Counted from the stretch's first letter, positions 33,056-46,029 are shown. The stretch is 64,000 nt of DNA from Tillus elongatus (GCA_964006375.1 OZ023262.1:90003654-90067653), one strand, 5' to 3'. Numbers and translations are program-made. Notes: generated by a model from the letters alone, not told the origin.

Positions 33056-35835
33056 CATTAAACAAAGAAAACAGGGCCCTGCCTACATCGATGCAACGAC
33101 GACAAGTCATTAAAAATATTGCATGGAGGCGTGTGCGCGTACGTCTGTAGCAATGTACCCTGCACCAGACTCCCCAATTTAAAAGCTACAAGAAAAGACA
33201 TACTATGGATAAAACTCTCTCTCAGGGCTGCAACTAAATTCATCTGTTGCATTTACCGGTCACATTCTGACAACAACTTTGTGCAGCTCTTTGACTACCT
33301 TTCTGAAAAAACCGACCATCTGATTTCTGAATATCCTTCCTCCGAGGTCACTATTCTTGGTGACTTCAATATCCATAATAAGCAATGGCTAGGATCTTCA
33401 AAAACCGATCCACAAGGAAGAGCATCGGAGGCCTTTGCAGTCAGCAATTCTTTAGCCAATATGGTTCAGCAACCTACTTACCTTCCTCGCATCCCAACAC
33501 ACAGCTCAAATCCCTTGGATCTTCTTCTTACTACAAATCCTGACTGCTATAAGATATCAGTCACCGCCCCCCTGGGTCGCTCAGACCACGGCATGGTCAC
33601 TGCTTCCTGCGCAATGCAACCCGAGGTCACACAGTCATCGCACCACGTATGGTTTGGCACTACAACTCCGAGAACTTTTCCTCATTTCCATGGGCGTCTG
33701 CCTGCTTCTTTCATCCTGACCCTTCTGATATCTCACAAAACGTCACCGAAATTATCCAAGCTGGCATGTAATTATTTATTCCACGTACACAGAAAACCTC
33801 TACAGCCACTCGAAAGCCCTTGTTTTCTAAATCTTATGACAAGGCCAGACTTGAAAAGGTCAAGGCTCACAAAAAGCTTCTACACAATCCCAGTCAAGAA
33901 AACCGTCAAGCATTTAACGACGCAAGAAACCGCTTTGTCCGCATTTCTTCTGGGGAAAAAAAACTCGTTTAATAACCACATCAAAAACAAAGTCCTCTTA
34001 ATCTCCAGCGGCAGCAAACCCTTCTGGGCTCTTGTTAAATCTATTGCAAATAATTTCTGCAGGAGTACGTTCCCTCGTCTTGTCTCAGGGGATGAAATTG
34101 TTTCTACCGCTCTGGGCAAGGCTGAACTTTTTGCCTCATTGTTCGCCGGCAATTCTACTCTCAACCCACCTCCAAATGTTCAACCGCCAACAGTCCCCAA
34201 TGTCGCGCATAAAATGACGGATATCATTTTCAAAACTAAAAAGGTACGAAAGATGGTCTCTTCTCCTAATACCAGGAAAGCCTCTGGCCTTGACGAGATC
34301 CCAGCAATTGTTCTCAAAAAATGCGCACCAGAACTTGCTCTTGTCCTGACTCGTCTGTTTCAGACATCTTACAATAGAGGCATATTCCCTAGTAACTGGA
34401 AAACTGCTCGAGTACAACCCGTCCCAAATAAAGGATCCAAAGCGCTTCCTAGCAACTACAGGCCTATTTCTCTCCTTTCAGTTGTCTCTAAAATGATGGA
34501 AAAGTATATAAACACCGAACTACTAAAATTTCTTGAAAAACACAGTCTAATCCGCGACAGGCAGTATGGATTCCGTCAGCGCAGATCAACTGCCGACCTC
34601 CTTTCCTTTGTCACCCATTCTTGGAACAAGTCAATGGAACTACACGGTGAATCCCAGATTGTCGCTTTAGACATATCCAAAGCATTCGACCAGGTCTGGC
34701 ACGCAGCGCTGCTTAATAAACTACCGGCCTATGGCCTAACACCAAAACCCTGTATGTGGACAGCAAATTTCCTCTCCAGCCGGAGCATTTCTGTTGTCGT
34801 GGATGGACATTCCTCTAAACTGTATCCAATTAATGCAGGAGTTCCTCAAGGTTCAGCTTTAGCCCCTACTTTGTTTCTTCTCCACATCAATGACCTCCTC
34901 TCTAGCACATCCAACCCAGTTCACAGTTACGCAGACGACAGCACCCTCCACTCAAATATACAATATTCTAAGCCTGTCTCTTTAGCCCAATTAGATGATG
35001 ATCGCAGACTCATGGAGGGTTTTCTCTCCGTGGATGTCCAAAAAATATTAGACTGGGGAAGTAGAAATCTTGTACAATTTAACCCCACCAAATCACAGTA
35101 TTGCTTTCTTTCTCATAAGAGTTACACCAGCCCTAGACCCATCACAATAAACAACCAAGTTATTAAAAGTAATGAGTCCTTTTCACTTGTTGGCATTTCT
35201 GTGGATCTAAATCTCAATTGGCACCAACATGTCATATCAATTGCAGAAGCGGCTGCAAAAAAATAGGTTTCCTCTTTCGGGCTCGCAAATAGGTTTCACC
35301 AGCTAATCTCTATACCTTATATACTTCACAAATAAGACCAAGCCTCGAATACTGCTCCCACATCTGAGGTGCTGCTGCCGCTTCTACACTCGTCATCCTG
35401 GACTCCATTCAGAAGAGAGCTTGCGTCTCATAGGTGACCCTACCCTCACCCAAAGGCTGCCATCCGACGTGCCGTTGGTCACCTCTCTCTTTTATAGATA
35501 TCTGCACGGGTACTGCTTAGAGGAGCTTTCTTCCATAGTTCCTTTACTTGCTGTCCCCAAGAAATCTACCAGGAGAACAGAGCGAATGCACCCCTTTACT
35601 GTCCAGATCACTAGACATAGAACATCTTGTTATGCCCGATCTTTTGTGCCGATGACTTCCAAGTTGTGGAATTCCTTGCCGGCACATGTTTTTCCTTCTC
35701 CCCCGAACCTCCAAACCTTCAAGTGCAGAATTAACAAGTTGCCTCTTTCCTCCTTGTCGACACCCACGGTACGATAGTATTTAGGCTGTAAGCCCTCGTG
35801 GTGTGTTCTTGAAATAGAAAAATAAAAACTTTAGA
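33056..35835 (+). pseudogene. LINE copy 2: partial endonuclease and RT, longest copy
   Basis: Same non-LTR family as 861-2074 (Jockey/CR1-like by motif). The main frame (33119-35266, 715 codons) begins inside the endonuclease (GGVCAYV, then ILGDFNIHNKQWLG, and RSDHGMV near residue 160). It runs through the RT: NYRPISLLSVVSK, YGFRQRRSTADL, LDISKAFDQVWH, GVPQGSALAPT and YADDS at 34927. It stops at 35266 where a run of A causes a shift; the C-terminal region continues in other frames to about 35777 (KLWNSLPAHVF). The 3' end is A-rich near 35812-35832. Missing the endonuclease start and frame-broken, so not functional, though the RT catalytic core reads intact. Confidence 0.9.
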
Positions 35836-36014
35836 AAAACATGGAAAATAAAATTTTGGATGTTGAAAGACTAGATCTTAAATAACGATCTTTTCCAAGC
35901 CACTTACAAATGGAAGGTTCCTACAAAATTTAATCAAAATCAGACAATTATTTTTTGAGTTATCGGTGTGATACATACATGCCATACATACATCCATATC
36001 TGGGGTAATTTTTC

Positions 36015-36087
<73 letters not shown>

Positions 36088-36580
36088 TGAAACTTACCCC
36101 AGATATGTGTTCTAAGGGGCCTAGTTCGCGCTCATTTGATGAATTTTTTGCAACATTCTAAAGTAACGATCTCCTCGTTAGTGAATGTTTTGTACAAAAC
36201 TTCACTAGAAACTAAAGTCTTGGATATGAGTTTGAAGAGTGCTGATTTAAGAAACAAATTTAAAGTCGTAAGTTTGAGATATCCTCATCAGAAAATTTTT
36301 TCTCCGAAAATTCGTCGAAAACCAATAATGATACGGCTTGCATTGATTAGTTTTCACTTATTTCAGTTATATTTGCATGGGTTTTTCACAAAAGCTAGTG
36401 CATAATGTGATGCAGTCAGTTTGTTTATTACAGCATTTTCATTTAGGTTGCATTTTCCTTCGCTACAGTCACCAATATAAACTGACAAAGTAAAAGGTAA
36501 TGTAATAAGAAAACTCAAAGATATAAATCTGAAATTCATATATTTTTCCAAGACAGCCCGACGACATGATTTATTGATTT
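35836..36580. repeat. (AT)n-cored repeat copy and flank
   Basis: Typical blocks (GGGGCCTAGTTCGCGCTCAT near 36116; AATTATTTTTTGAGTTATCG near 35946) around an (AT)n core. No coding. Confidence 0.55.
36016..36084. repeat. (AT)n microsatellite
   Basis: About 69 bp. Confidence 0.97.
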
Positions 36581-36589
36581 GAATTGTAA

Positions 36590-36965
36590 TAACTCAATTT
36601 TTGCATGATGAAATCCACGAAGAGGAAAGTCCTGTGGAGCACAGCATATGTCAAGAGTCATTTTCGAATAATTTAGTGCAGATATAAAGTCGTGCTGTGA
36701 AGAAGACAGGAACTAATCAAAAGCGACAAAACGTAAAGCAAAAGTGAACGTCATAAATAATTCATCAAATTATTTACATTGCAAAGGCGAATATTTGGAA
36801 TAGTACGGGTTTTGATTTAGAGTCGCGAGGAGACGAGAAAACGAATTAGAATTTGGAATGACAGCCCTGTCAATCCCGCCCATAACAGATTAGCATATTT
36901 ACAAGTGGATGCACGCATTTATTACTACAACTCTGCATTATTTCCGGAAGCACTGTTGTCAGATT
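36590..36965. other. Single-copy block, candidate conserved noncoding element
   Basis: Repeat-free, with less AT than its surroundings. Contains CATAAATAATTCATCAAATTATTTAC-like homeodomain-type sites at about 36750-36775, ACCC/GGG-poor spacing and CGCGAGGAGACGAG near 36821. Regulatory role is inference. Confidence 0.3.
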
Positions 36966-37337
36966 CAATACGATACACAGGTTTTTTTTTAAAAAACGTT
37001 ATGGAGTGAAACGTTTAGTTAATTAATTTATTGAAATTTATAAAGCAAGCAATTCAGTTATTTTTTAATCAGAGGACGTAATCGTTGCCTGGTTGGATTA
37101 ACAGCTGCTTCTTTCAACCATTTCCCTTTTTCTATTTAATAATTGTCGAATTTGAAATAAATGATCGTAGGCAACTATTGAGGGTTCTTGCCTTGTTATA
37201 AAAAATGTTCGCGCTTTACATTTTTTGTTTTTTTTTTCCTAAAAACTATGAGATTTATTACTAGCAACATAGGTAACGTGATTACATTATTTTTAGCTAA
37301 TTTTTGTAGAAAAAGGTTTCAATTTAGTGCAAACAAG

Positions 37338-37340
<3 letters not shown>
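36966..37340. other. Unassigned AT-rich sequence
   Basis: No feature supported. Confidence 0.35.

Positions 37341-37416
<76 letters not shown>
37341..37416. repeat. (AT)n microsatellite, left of LINE copy 3
   Basis: About 76 bp, directly joined to the truncated LINE. Confidence 0.97.
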
Positions 37417-37419
<3 letters not shown>

Positions 37420-38498
37420 TCGTCTCTAAAGTGATGGAAAAGTATATAAACACCAAATTACTAAAATTTCTTGAAAAATACAGTCTAATCCACGACAGGC
37501 AGTATGGATTCCGTCAGCGCAGATCGACTGCCGACCTCCTTTCCTTTGTCACCCATTCTTGGAACAAGTCTATGGAACTACACGGTGAATCCCAGTGCTG
37601 CTTAATAAACTTCCGGCCTATGGCCTACCACTAAAACTCTGTACCTGGACAGCAAATTTCCTCTCCAACCGAAGCAGCTCTGTTGTCGTGGATGGCCATT
37701 CCTCTAAACTGTATCCAATTATGCAGGAGTTCCTCAAGGTTCAGCTTTAGCTCCTACTTTGTTTCTTATCCACATCAATGACCTCCTCTCTAGCACATCC
37801 AACATAGTTCGCAGTTACGCGGACGACAGCACCCTCCACTCAAATATACAATATTCTAAGCCTGTCTCTTTAGCCTATTTAGATGAGGATCGCAGACTCA
37901 TGGAGGGTTCTGTCTCCGTGGATCTCCAAAAAATATTAGACTGGGGAAGTATAAATATTGTACAATTCAACCCCACCAAATCTCAGTCTTGCTTTTTTTC
38001 TCATAAGAGATACACCAGTCCTAGACCCATCACAATGAACAACCAAGTTATTCAAAGTAATGAGTCCTTTTCTCTTGTTGGCATTTCTGTGGATCGAAAT
38101 CTCAATTGGCACCAACATGTGACATCAATTGCAGAAGCGGCTGCTAAGAAATTAGGTTTCCTCTTCCGGGCTCGCAAATGCTTTTCACCAACTAATCTCT
38201 ATACCTTATATACTTCACAAATAAACTATAACAAATAACCTCGAATACTGCTCCCACATCTAGGGCGCATCTGCCGCTTCGACACTCGCTATTCTGGACT
38301 CCATTCAAAAGAGAGCTATACGTCTCATCGGTTACCCTACCCTTACCCAAAGGCTGCCATCCCTTGCCCACCGACGTGCCGTTGGTGACCTCTCTCTCTT
38401 TTATAGATATCTGCACGGGCACTGCTCAGAGGAGCTTTCTTCCATAGTTCCTCCACCTGCTGCCCCCAACAGATCTACCAGGGGAACAGAGTGAATGC
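37417..38498 (+). pseudogene. LINE copy 3, flanked by (AT)n on both sides
   Basis: Same family as copies 1 and 2. It starts at RT block VVSKVMEKYIN directly after (AT)n and ends at the sequence GGGGAACAGAGTGAATGCC, short of the usual 3' end, followed after 12 bp by (AT)n. About 60 bp are deleted after HGESQ, removing the first catalytic aspartate block (LDISKAFD). A 1-nt deletion near 37722 shifts the frame before GVPQG. The YADD block at 37816 survives. Both ends are truncated, so this is not an ordinary 5'-truncated insertion. Confidence 0.87.
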
Positions 38499-38507
38499 CC
38501 AATATGT

Positions 38508-38510
<3 letters not shown>

Positions 38511-38587
<77 letters not shown>
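38511..38587. repeat. (AT)n microsatellite, right of LINE copy 3
   Basis: About 77 bp. Confidence 0.97.
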
Positions 38588-38590
<3 letters not shown>

Positions 38591-39687
38591 TCCGAGCGAT
38601 AACTCAAAAAATACTCAACTAATTTGAGGGAAACCTGGCACATATTGTGTCTTCATTGAATTAAGACCGCGGGCGAGTTCGTAAATCACCTACAACGGAC
38701 ATTTTCCCCCCAAAAATATACAAAAATATTTTTGAAAACGCTATTTATTTGTAAGTATTTGAGTAACTGGAATGAGACTTTACATGTGGCTAGAAATGGT
38801 GTAAATAAACCTACGTTGTGAAGTTTAATTAATTTGGTTTACAATATTTAAAGTTTTTTCCAAATTAAAAATAAAATCTGAAAGACATGCGTTGAACCGA
38901 CTTAGGGGTTAAAGTCCAATGCTGGGTAGACATAGTAGATTAATTCATATAGCATGAATAAACCATAGATCAACGGTAACCAAACAACATAAATAAGAGG
39001 CATAAAACATACTACATGTACTAACAATCGTGAAATCTCGGCCACAAATATCGCAAATGACAAACAACATGAAATAAAAAATTTGCCAAGTGATTGCTTT
39101 TTAACTGGGGGTACATTAAATTTTTAAAATACACTATATTTGTAGCTTGATGCCCCAATTATAGTTTTAGATTGAAAGGGTAGCATAATATAGTGGAAAT
39201 GTAAACAAAATCAAGTCAAGCCTCTATAAAAATGGTGTTAAAACAATTGGTTGTTTTATCTTTAAACGTAAATTTTTTCTCAAAAGAGTTAGAACATAAT
39301 ATTTTTTGATAATAGAGAGGTAACACTTGCAAAAGATTTCTTTAAATGTATTAACTTTACTAATATGCCGTATAATAATAGTGTACAATTCTTACGAAAA
39401 TTCACTACTATAACGCACTTGCTGCGTCCCGATATTTTTCATACAAAAATTTGCAACAAATACTCCTTCAAAAAAAATCATTGAAATCATTTCAAAGAAA
39501 ATTCGCTTTTAAAAGAACATGCAAGAAAATTCTCTAATAAAAATAGATTAAATAAATTTAAGAATATTAAAAAATTGATCTAAATACAGAAGTTGATACT
39601 TTTTTGTGGCTTCAGAGAGAAAATTATTTTTCCTGCCGATGCTGTAAAAATGGAATCCAGTTGCAGAAAAGATAACACTATAACACT
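38588..39687. repeat. Old dispersed-repeat flanks
   Basis: ATAACTCAAAAAATACTCAA near 38600 and a MITE-type end (CACTACTATAACGCACTTGC near 39400) mark repeat copies; the middle part (38860-39200) is unassigned. Confidence 0.45.
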
Positions 39688-39689
39688 AA

Positions 39690-39836
39690 GAGCCTCGGTG
39701 GTTCAGGGGTAAGAACGTGTGCCTCTGAACCGAAGGGTACTGGGTTTGATCCCAGGCTACTCCTTTCACTTTTTCAGTAAAAACTGTAACATTGACATCA
39801 ACCGAGGTTCTGGCATTGTATTTGAGCAAGTTGTAT
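39690..39836 (+). mobile_element. tRNA-derived SINE, head only
   Basis: AGCCTCGGTGGTTCAGGGGT at the start with box A-like TGGTTCAGGGG, box B GGGTTTGATCC near 39745, and about 80 bp of body up to GAGCAAGTTGTA. The distal 190 bp present at 7.2 and 44.1 kb are missing. It is the only plus-strand copy. Confidence 0.78.
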
Positions 39837-40781
39837 AGCTAAAACTACTGCCAAACTCTCAGAAAGAGGGTCTATTTGAAATGGATTTTCCGAAAATATT
39901 TTAGTAAACTGAAGCACAATGATGGTTGAAGCTGTAACTTAAGGCTTTGTAAAACACACTTATTAAGAAATTTCTTCTACACAATTCGTATTTGTTTCAG
40001 ATTATTTGTCTGAAAATTGGAAACTTTGAGGTTTGAAATCGCGAATTTCACGTTTTAAGAAGAAAAATTATAAAATTTACAAAATTTTTTTCTGCTACTT
40101 CTTGACCTTTTTGCGCCAAGAAAACTTAACCGTTGTATGTAATATTCAATCGGTTTTGTTACCCACACAAAATATTTTCTTCTTGTGCTTTCCTCTGATC
40201 ACCAGTGGCGCCTATTTTCCCCCTTTAAATCACTATAACTTTTTTCCCTTTAACGCAGTGATCTGATCGGCACGTAGAGTAAGTTTAATAGTATAAACGT
40301 TGTATAAACAGGGGTCCTAGTTTACGCTCATTTGAAGAAATTTTTTTCAAAATTCAAAAGTAAGGATCTTCTCATTAGTGAATTTTTTAAAAATAAAATT
40401 CACTGAAATGTATGTACAATATTAAACGATGCTTTGTTTTCATTAGACAGTCGGATTCCCCCGGTCTGAGCTAAATACGTGAAATGTCAAACACATAGCA
40501 CTGAGATCTGAGATTATAGAGGTATACTATATGACAAAAGAACATCAATAACATTCAAACTTAAAAATTTGATCAACTACGGTCGAATTTTGACCACTGC
40601 ACAAGTCCACTAGTATGGTTTAATACTCTATAATTTTTAACAAATTTTCGTGGAAAAAATTTCGCTAATAAGGAGACCGCGACCTTTGGATTGTGAAAAG
40701 ATTTCTTCAAATAAACGCCAACTAGGATCCCTAGAAGCCATAAGCAGTGTTACTTTCAGTTTTTATCTATTTACATATATA
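39837..40781. repeat. Degenerate dispersed-repeat flanks
   Basis: GCTCATTTGAAGAAATTTTT near 40331 and GAGACCGCGACCTTTG-type sequence near 40672 belong to the (AT)n-cored family; no coding. Confidence 0.45.
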
Positions 40782-41190
40782 CAGGGTGGCGCATTTCTAC
40801 GGTAAAATTCAATATTGCCGTTACTAGAAAAAAAATTATACGTTAATTATAGGGAGCCTTGAGCTGCATGTTACAAAATTATTTCGACAATCACAGGCTG
40901 GCCCGTTAGTCATTGGTGATACAAATTTCCTTTTTTAAAACGAACACCTCTTATATTGCCTTTTTTAATTTTCCATCGAATTATCATGCATGTGTGTAAA
41001 CAAAAATTTGATAGCGGTAATCGTTTTTGAGATTTCAATTGTATCATATTTTTGACACATAACAAAAATTATGATACGGCGTTTTTACCAATATATAGCA
41101 GAGTCTCATGAAAATGACGCATTCAGCGAGGTTTTCGTTTATATTATTCGTGAAAAGAAATCGAGATCCCATATACAGTTTTTTTGTGTT
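40782..41190 (+). repeat. Dispersed repeat family B, long copy
   Basis: Starts ACAGGGTGGCGCATTTCTAC (40782) and matches 29045-29620 in reverse. Confidence 0.65.
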
Positions 41191-41428
41191 TCCGTAGAAA
41201 TCATTGTTTATTAATTTTTTGCGAAATTTTGGTAATTAATAATAAATGTTTAATAAGTGTCGTTTTGTCAAAAAGCTTTTTGTGAATAATTATATTTTGA
41301 CAGGTTGAAGTTCGTTGGCCAGGAAAATCTGACCAGTTTTGATGCCTGGTTTCGTTGAAAAAAGACATATTTGTTATTAAAAATATTTTTATGAAAATGA
41401 CTACCATAACGCACTTGCTGCGTCCAAA
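41191..41428 (-). repeat. MITE copy, partial
   Basis: Right end ACCATAACGCACTTGCTGCG at 41403; the internal part is rearranged. Confidence 0.55.
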
Positions 41429-41663
41429 CTTTTATTTTATTAACAGACTTTATTTTTCAAACAGTTTTGGGTTAACGTACCTTAACGTAGCAACGGATTT
41501 TTATTGAAAGTTATCATTGGTCCTAACGATTTTTGTTTCATTACATCTTGTTGACGATGTCGTAAAAGACGAAACTGGTCGCTAGGAAAATATTGTAAAG
41601 TCAAAGAAAAATTCTCTATGTCTTAGAATATATTCTTTAGCCTCTAAACGTCTTAGATGATAT

Positions 41664-41733
41664 AAATTTTCTAATAACGCTAATGTCACTTCAAAATAGA
41701 TTTTGAAGTGACATTAGTGTTGTTAGAAAATTT
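41664..41733. repeat. Snapback hairpin, first copy
   Basis: Arms of 33 bp (41664-41696 and 41701-41733) with two mismatches and a 4-nt loop; core TAATGTCACTTCAAAA. Confidence 0.88.
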
Positions 41734-41843
41734 TTATTGAAAAAAATTCACTAATAATGAAGTATCGATTGTGAGACTTTGCAAAAAAAATTTTAAATGA
41801 GCACGAATTTAGCCCCTAGAACCTGAAGGCAAGGTCCATTTGA

Positions 41844-41948
<105 letters not shown>

Positions 41949-42293
41949 GATGTGTGTGTAGCTAGCCAGCCGATAACTGAAAAAGTTATTAACCAATTTT
42001 GATGAAACTCGGCAAGAATCTTTATTTAATTAATAGCTTGGAGTAGTTCGTTAGTCAGCTCTATGTGGCCAGTTTTTCTAAAGAAAAGATTTGATTCTTC
42101 GGGAAAAAAAACTATATCTCAAAAATATAACAAAGATATTTTGATGAAAGCATAGATTTTGAAGTGACATTAGCGTTGTTAGAAAATTTTTATTGAAAAA
42201 AATTCACTAATAATGAAGTATCGATGGTGACACTGCAAAAATTCTCTATGTCTTAGAATATATTCTTTAGCCTCTAAACGTCTTAGATGATAT

Positions 42294-42363
42294 AAATTTT
42301 CTAATAACGCTAATGTCACTTCAAAATAGATTTTGAAGTGACATTAGTGTTGTTAGAAAATTT
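42294..42363. repeat. Snapback hairpin, second copy
   Basis: Arms 42294-42326 and 42331-42363, the same sequence as the first hairpin. Confidence 0.88.
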
Positions 42364-42461
42364 TTATCGAAAAAAATTCACTAATAATGAAGTATCGATT
42401 GTGAGACTTTGCAAAAAAATTTTTAAATGAGCGCGAATTTAGCCCCTAGAACCTAAAGGCA

Positions 42462-42668
<207 letters not shown>

Positions 42669-42860
42669 GATGTGTGTGTAGCCAGCCGATAACTGAAAAA
42701 GTTATTAACCGATTTTGATGAAACTCGGCAAGAATCTTTCTGTAATTAATAGCTTGGAGTAGTTCGTTATCGGACCAGTTTTTCTAAAGAAAATATTTGA
42801 TTCTTCTGGAAAAAGCTATATCTCAAAAAAATAACAAAGTTATTTTGATAAAAGTCAGTT

Positions 42861-43744
42861 GATACATTGTCCTAGCAAGTACGTTACTACACACCAAAAC
42901 TCAACTTTCTAAGTTTATAGAAAATTGAGTTATACAAATTTAAAACTTTGAATAAAAATTGGCTATCATAACGCACTTCCTGTGTCCTGAAATTTTTATT
43001 AGAATTAGAAAACAATGAAATTAAGTTTATGGAAACTAAACTTTAGTAAATCTCAATAAAAGCCTGGTACCGTGTAAATTTCGACTTTTATTCGATAATT
43101 TTGTATATCTGATCTGGCAACGTGGCTCCGCTACCAAACTACAATGAATTACATTAATGGTCCTGCAAAACGGCTCCCCTCGACTCCCAGCACATTATCT
43201 ACACGAGAATGGGACAACATACTAAAATACGAGCCAGTTAAGAGTATAAAGAAGAGCCGAGAGAATATACTACTAGTTTTATTGCTATTCGGTGACATGT
43301 ATTAGCGCTTTACCTGACGACTAAACACGCTACGTTATGGCTCTATAAACCATAAAATCGCTTTATTTGTTAATTAATTCTGTTTCTTATTGAATGTAAG
43401 GTACATTTCTTCAGACATGATTGCCGTAGAAGGCAGCGTGTGGTAATTGTTTACTGCCTACCAAGCATTTATTTTATGCATATTGTACCATTCTACTTCC
43501 CGGTCGATGTTTTTGCAATTACGCCATGTTGAAAGGTAACTGTATGTCACACAATGCTTGTATAAGCAAGATTGTGGGATTCGTTCTCTTGTTAACTTGA
43601 TACTTTTGAATATTACAAGATACCATAGTTTTATGCGTTGAATGTTATTGTTGCACTTTAATTAAATCGTCATTTTCTCACGCAGAAAAGCCACCTTTGT
43701 AGCTTGCTGTATTCTGAGATAAAATCAGCTTACTTTCTGCCAAT
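42861..43744. other. Repeat flank then unassigned sequence
   Basis: A MITE-type end (ATCATAACGCACTTCCTGTG) lies at 42965. From 43080 to 43700 the sequence is unmatched in the window and may be host DNA; no coding frame supported. Confidence 0.4.
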
Positions 43745-43867
43745 ATCATAATTTGTGTCTGACGTAGTAGTTAACCAAAGGTATATGGTTTAGGTCGTTT
43801 TTTATTAAAATATAAACGACCTAAACCATATACCTTAGGTTAACTACTACGTCAGACACAAATTATG

Positions 43868-43869
<2 letters not shown>
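43745..43869. repeat. Snapback hairpin with 56-bp arms
   Basis: Arms 43745-43800 and 43814-43869 differ at one position; the loop is 13 nt. The right arm runs directly into (AT)n. No coding capacity. Confidence 0.92.

Positions 43870-43870
<1 letters not shown>

Positions 43871-43948
<78 letters not shown>
43871..43948. repeat. (AT)n microsatellite
   Basis: About 78 bp, touching the hairpin. Confidence 0.97.
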
Positions 43949-43949
<1 letters not shown>

Positions 43950-44100
43950 TTACATATAGCACGAGTTTCACTTGAAGTAATTATTAAATAAAACACATGA
44001 CAAAAACCTTTTTCAAAATTTGACTGAAGTTGATAAAAAAATTTATTGCAACTGACGGCTATCCCGCAATTTTTAAGAATATATGTGTGTGTTTTCTTTC

Positions 44101-44440
44101 TTTAACGTCGGCTTATTTCCGCGACTATGGCCAATCACCGAAGCCAGGGAGCCGTTTCACCTCACTATCCTGGAAATTTTGCCGAACCTCTGCCTTTCTG
44201 TAAGGAGGGTAGGGATGTCTAACGTGCCCAACATCGCATGGACACGGGACCGACGGTTTTACGCCCCTTCCGAAGGGCGGAACGTGCAGACATTCAACTT
44301 GCTCAAATACAATGCCAGAACCTCGGTTGATGTTAATGTTACAGTTTGTACTGAAAAAGTGAAAAGAGTAGCCTGGGATCGAACCCAGTACCCTTCGGTT
44401 CAGAGGCACACGTTCTTACCCCTGAACCACCGAGGTTCTT
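44101..44440 (-). mobile_element. tRNA-derived SINE, full-length copy
   Basis: Same ends as 7217-7557. On the minus strand: GAACCTCGGTGGTTCAGGGG start, box B GGGTTCGATCC (44385-44375), body, and CGACGTTAAAGAAAG tail. Better preserved in the head than the 7.2-kb copy. Frames on both strands across it are accidental. Confidence 0.85.
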
Positions 44441-44442
44441 AA

Positions 44443-44446
<4 letters not shown>

Positions 44447-44518
<72 letters not shown>
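44447..44518. repeat. (AT)n microsatellite
   Basis: About 72 bp, 7 bp from the SINE's 5' end. Confidence 0.97.
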
Positions 44519-44519
<1 letters not shown>

Positions 44520-44739
44520 AAAAATTGTGGGATGGCCGTTAGTTACTATAAAAATTCTTCTCGGCTTCAATTTCAAATTTTGAAAAAGGGTTTTGTCATG
44601 TTTTTTATTAGTGAATTTTCGTAGAAAAAAATCACTAATGGAGAGATCCCCACTTTTGAATTTTGAAAATTTTTTTGCAAATGAGCGCGACTAGGACCCC
44701 GAGAACCCATACCCGGGGTCAGTTTCAATTTTTATATGT

Positions 44740-44837
<98 letters not shown>

Positions 44838-45300
44838 GATAACTCAAAAGATAATGGGCCGATTTGGATAAAATTTGACATGTACCTTCCTTTTGTAAAT
44901 GGCTTGGATAAATTCGTTAGTCAGGAAATTCGGACGCGGGGTACACGGGTTTATATCATTATAGGTAAGCTACCTACCAAAATTTAGCTCTGTAGGTTAA
45001 AAGAAAAAAAGTTACAGGCAATTAAAAAAATTGGGTTTTCCTCAATACGTCAAAGTCGCGTTTTAAAACGTCAAAATTGGTAATATTTAGGCAATGAACC
45101 TGAAACTAATATGAGCTATGGAAAGGAAATCCCCAAGAAGAATGTTTTACAAAGCCTGAACTCTTAGTTACAATATTCATTGTGCTGCATTTTACTAAAA
45201 TATTGCCAGAAAATTCATTTTAAATAGACCCTTTCTCTGATGCTTTGGCAGTAGTGTTGGCTATAGAGTTTATCGTTTAATGGTATATCATATTTGTCGA
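44519..45300. repeat. (AT)n-cored dispersed repeat copy
   Basis: AATGAGCGCGACTAGGACCC on the left and CGATAACTCAAAAGATAATG on the right of the core; the far right is degenerate. Confidence 0.6.
44743..44835. repeat. (AT)n microsatellite
   Basis: About 93 bp, core of the repeat copy. Confidence 0.97.
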
Positions 45301-45309
45301 ATTTTCGTA

Positions 45310-45535
45310 AAAAATTATTAAAGCTCAATATATCCGTTATTATGCAAGTTACGAAAAAAATTGTATAAATTAATTATAGGGTGTCTTGAGCTACATCCTA
45401 AAAAATCATTTCCAAAGTTACAGGGTGGCCCATAAGCCATTGGTGATTAAAATATTTTTTTAATCGAACACGCCCTTTGTTATTGCATTTTTGCATTTTC
45501 CATCGAAATATAATACATCTTTGTAAGAAAAGAAA
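45310..45535 (+). repeat. Dispersed repeat family B, partial
   Basis: CTCAATATATCCGTTATTA then GTCTTGAGCTACATCCTAA and TTACAGGGTGGCCCATAAGC, colinear with 9440-9690. Confidence 0.6.
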
Positions 45536-45539
45536 TTCG

Positions 45540-45842
45540 GGACGCAGCAAGTGCGTTATGGTAGCGAATTTTCATTAAATGCTTCAAATTTGAATAGCCT
45601 AATTTGCTATTACCCTATAAGGTTGACCAGGAAACCAGTTTTTTCGGGAACAATTTAAGTGTACTTTCGGAAATTTTTGTAAATTTTCAAACAATAAAGT
45701 TATTTTGATGAAACATGGCACATTGTTTCTACTATATAGATTATACTGGTAACTAAATTTGAAGCCTGCTTTCTTAAAAAACATATTTTCCATTAAAAAG
45801 ATTTTTATGAAAATTCACTACCATAACGCACTTGCTGCGTCC
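45540..45842. mobile_element. Complete MITE (303 bp)
   Basis: Left GGACGCAGCAAGTGCGTTAT, right ATAACGCACTTGCTGCGTCC; colinear with 27575-27879 throughout. The flanking bases do not give a clear target duplication. Confidence 0.83.
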
Positions 45843-46029
45843 AGAAAATTTTTAATAATTATTTCAAGTAAAACTCGTGTTATATGTAAGTTTATTTAAC
45901 CCCTTGTGTTTTTTGTTGTCATCAACGCGAAGTTAGTTAAAAAGGTCAATATTCATAGCAATAAATTAAATCAGCTTGCAAAATATCAAATTAAAAATTA
46001 AAAACCTTCTCCTCAGAAAGTTAACCTCG

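Noticed and set aside
33880..34417. Minus-strand frames within LINE copy 2
   Set aside because: Antisense shadows of the RT frame.
39690..39760. Functional tRNA-Gly gene
   Set aside because: The same sequence recurs as the head of a SINE and the cloverleaf is imperfect.
44125..44409. 94- and 119-codon frames over the SINE
   Set aside because: Lie across a noncoding tRNA-derived SINE and are not shared in phase with the other copy.
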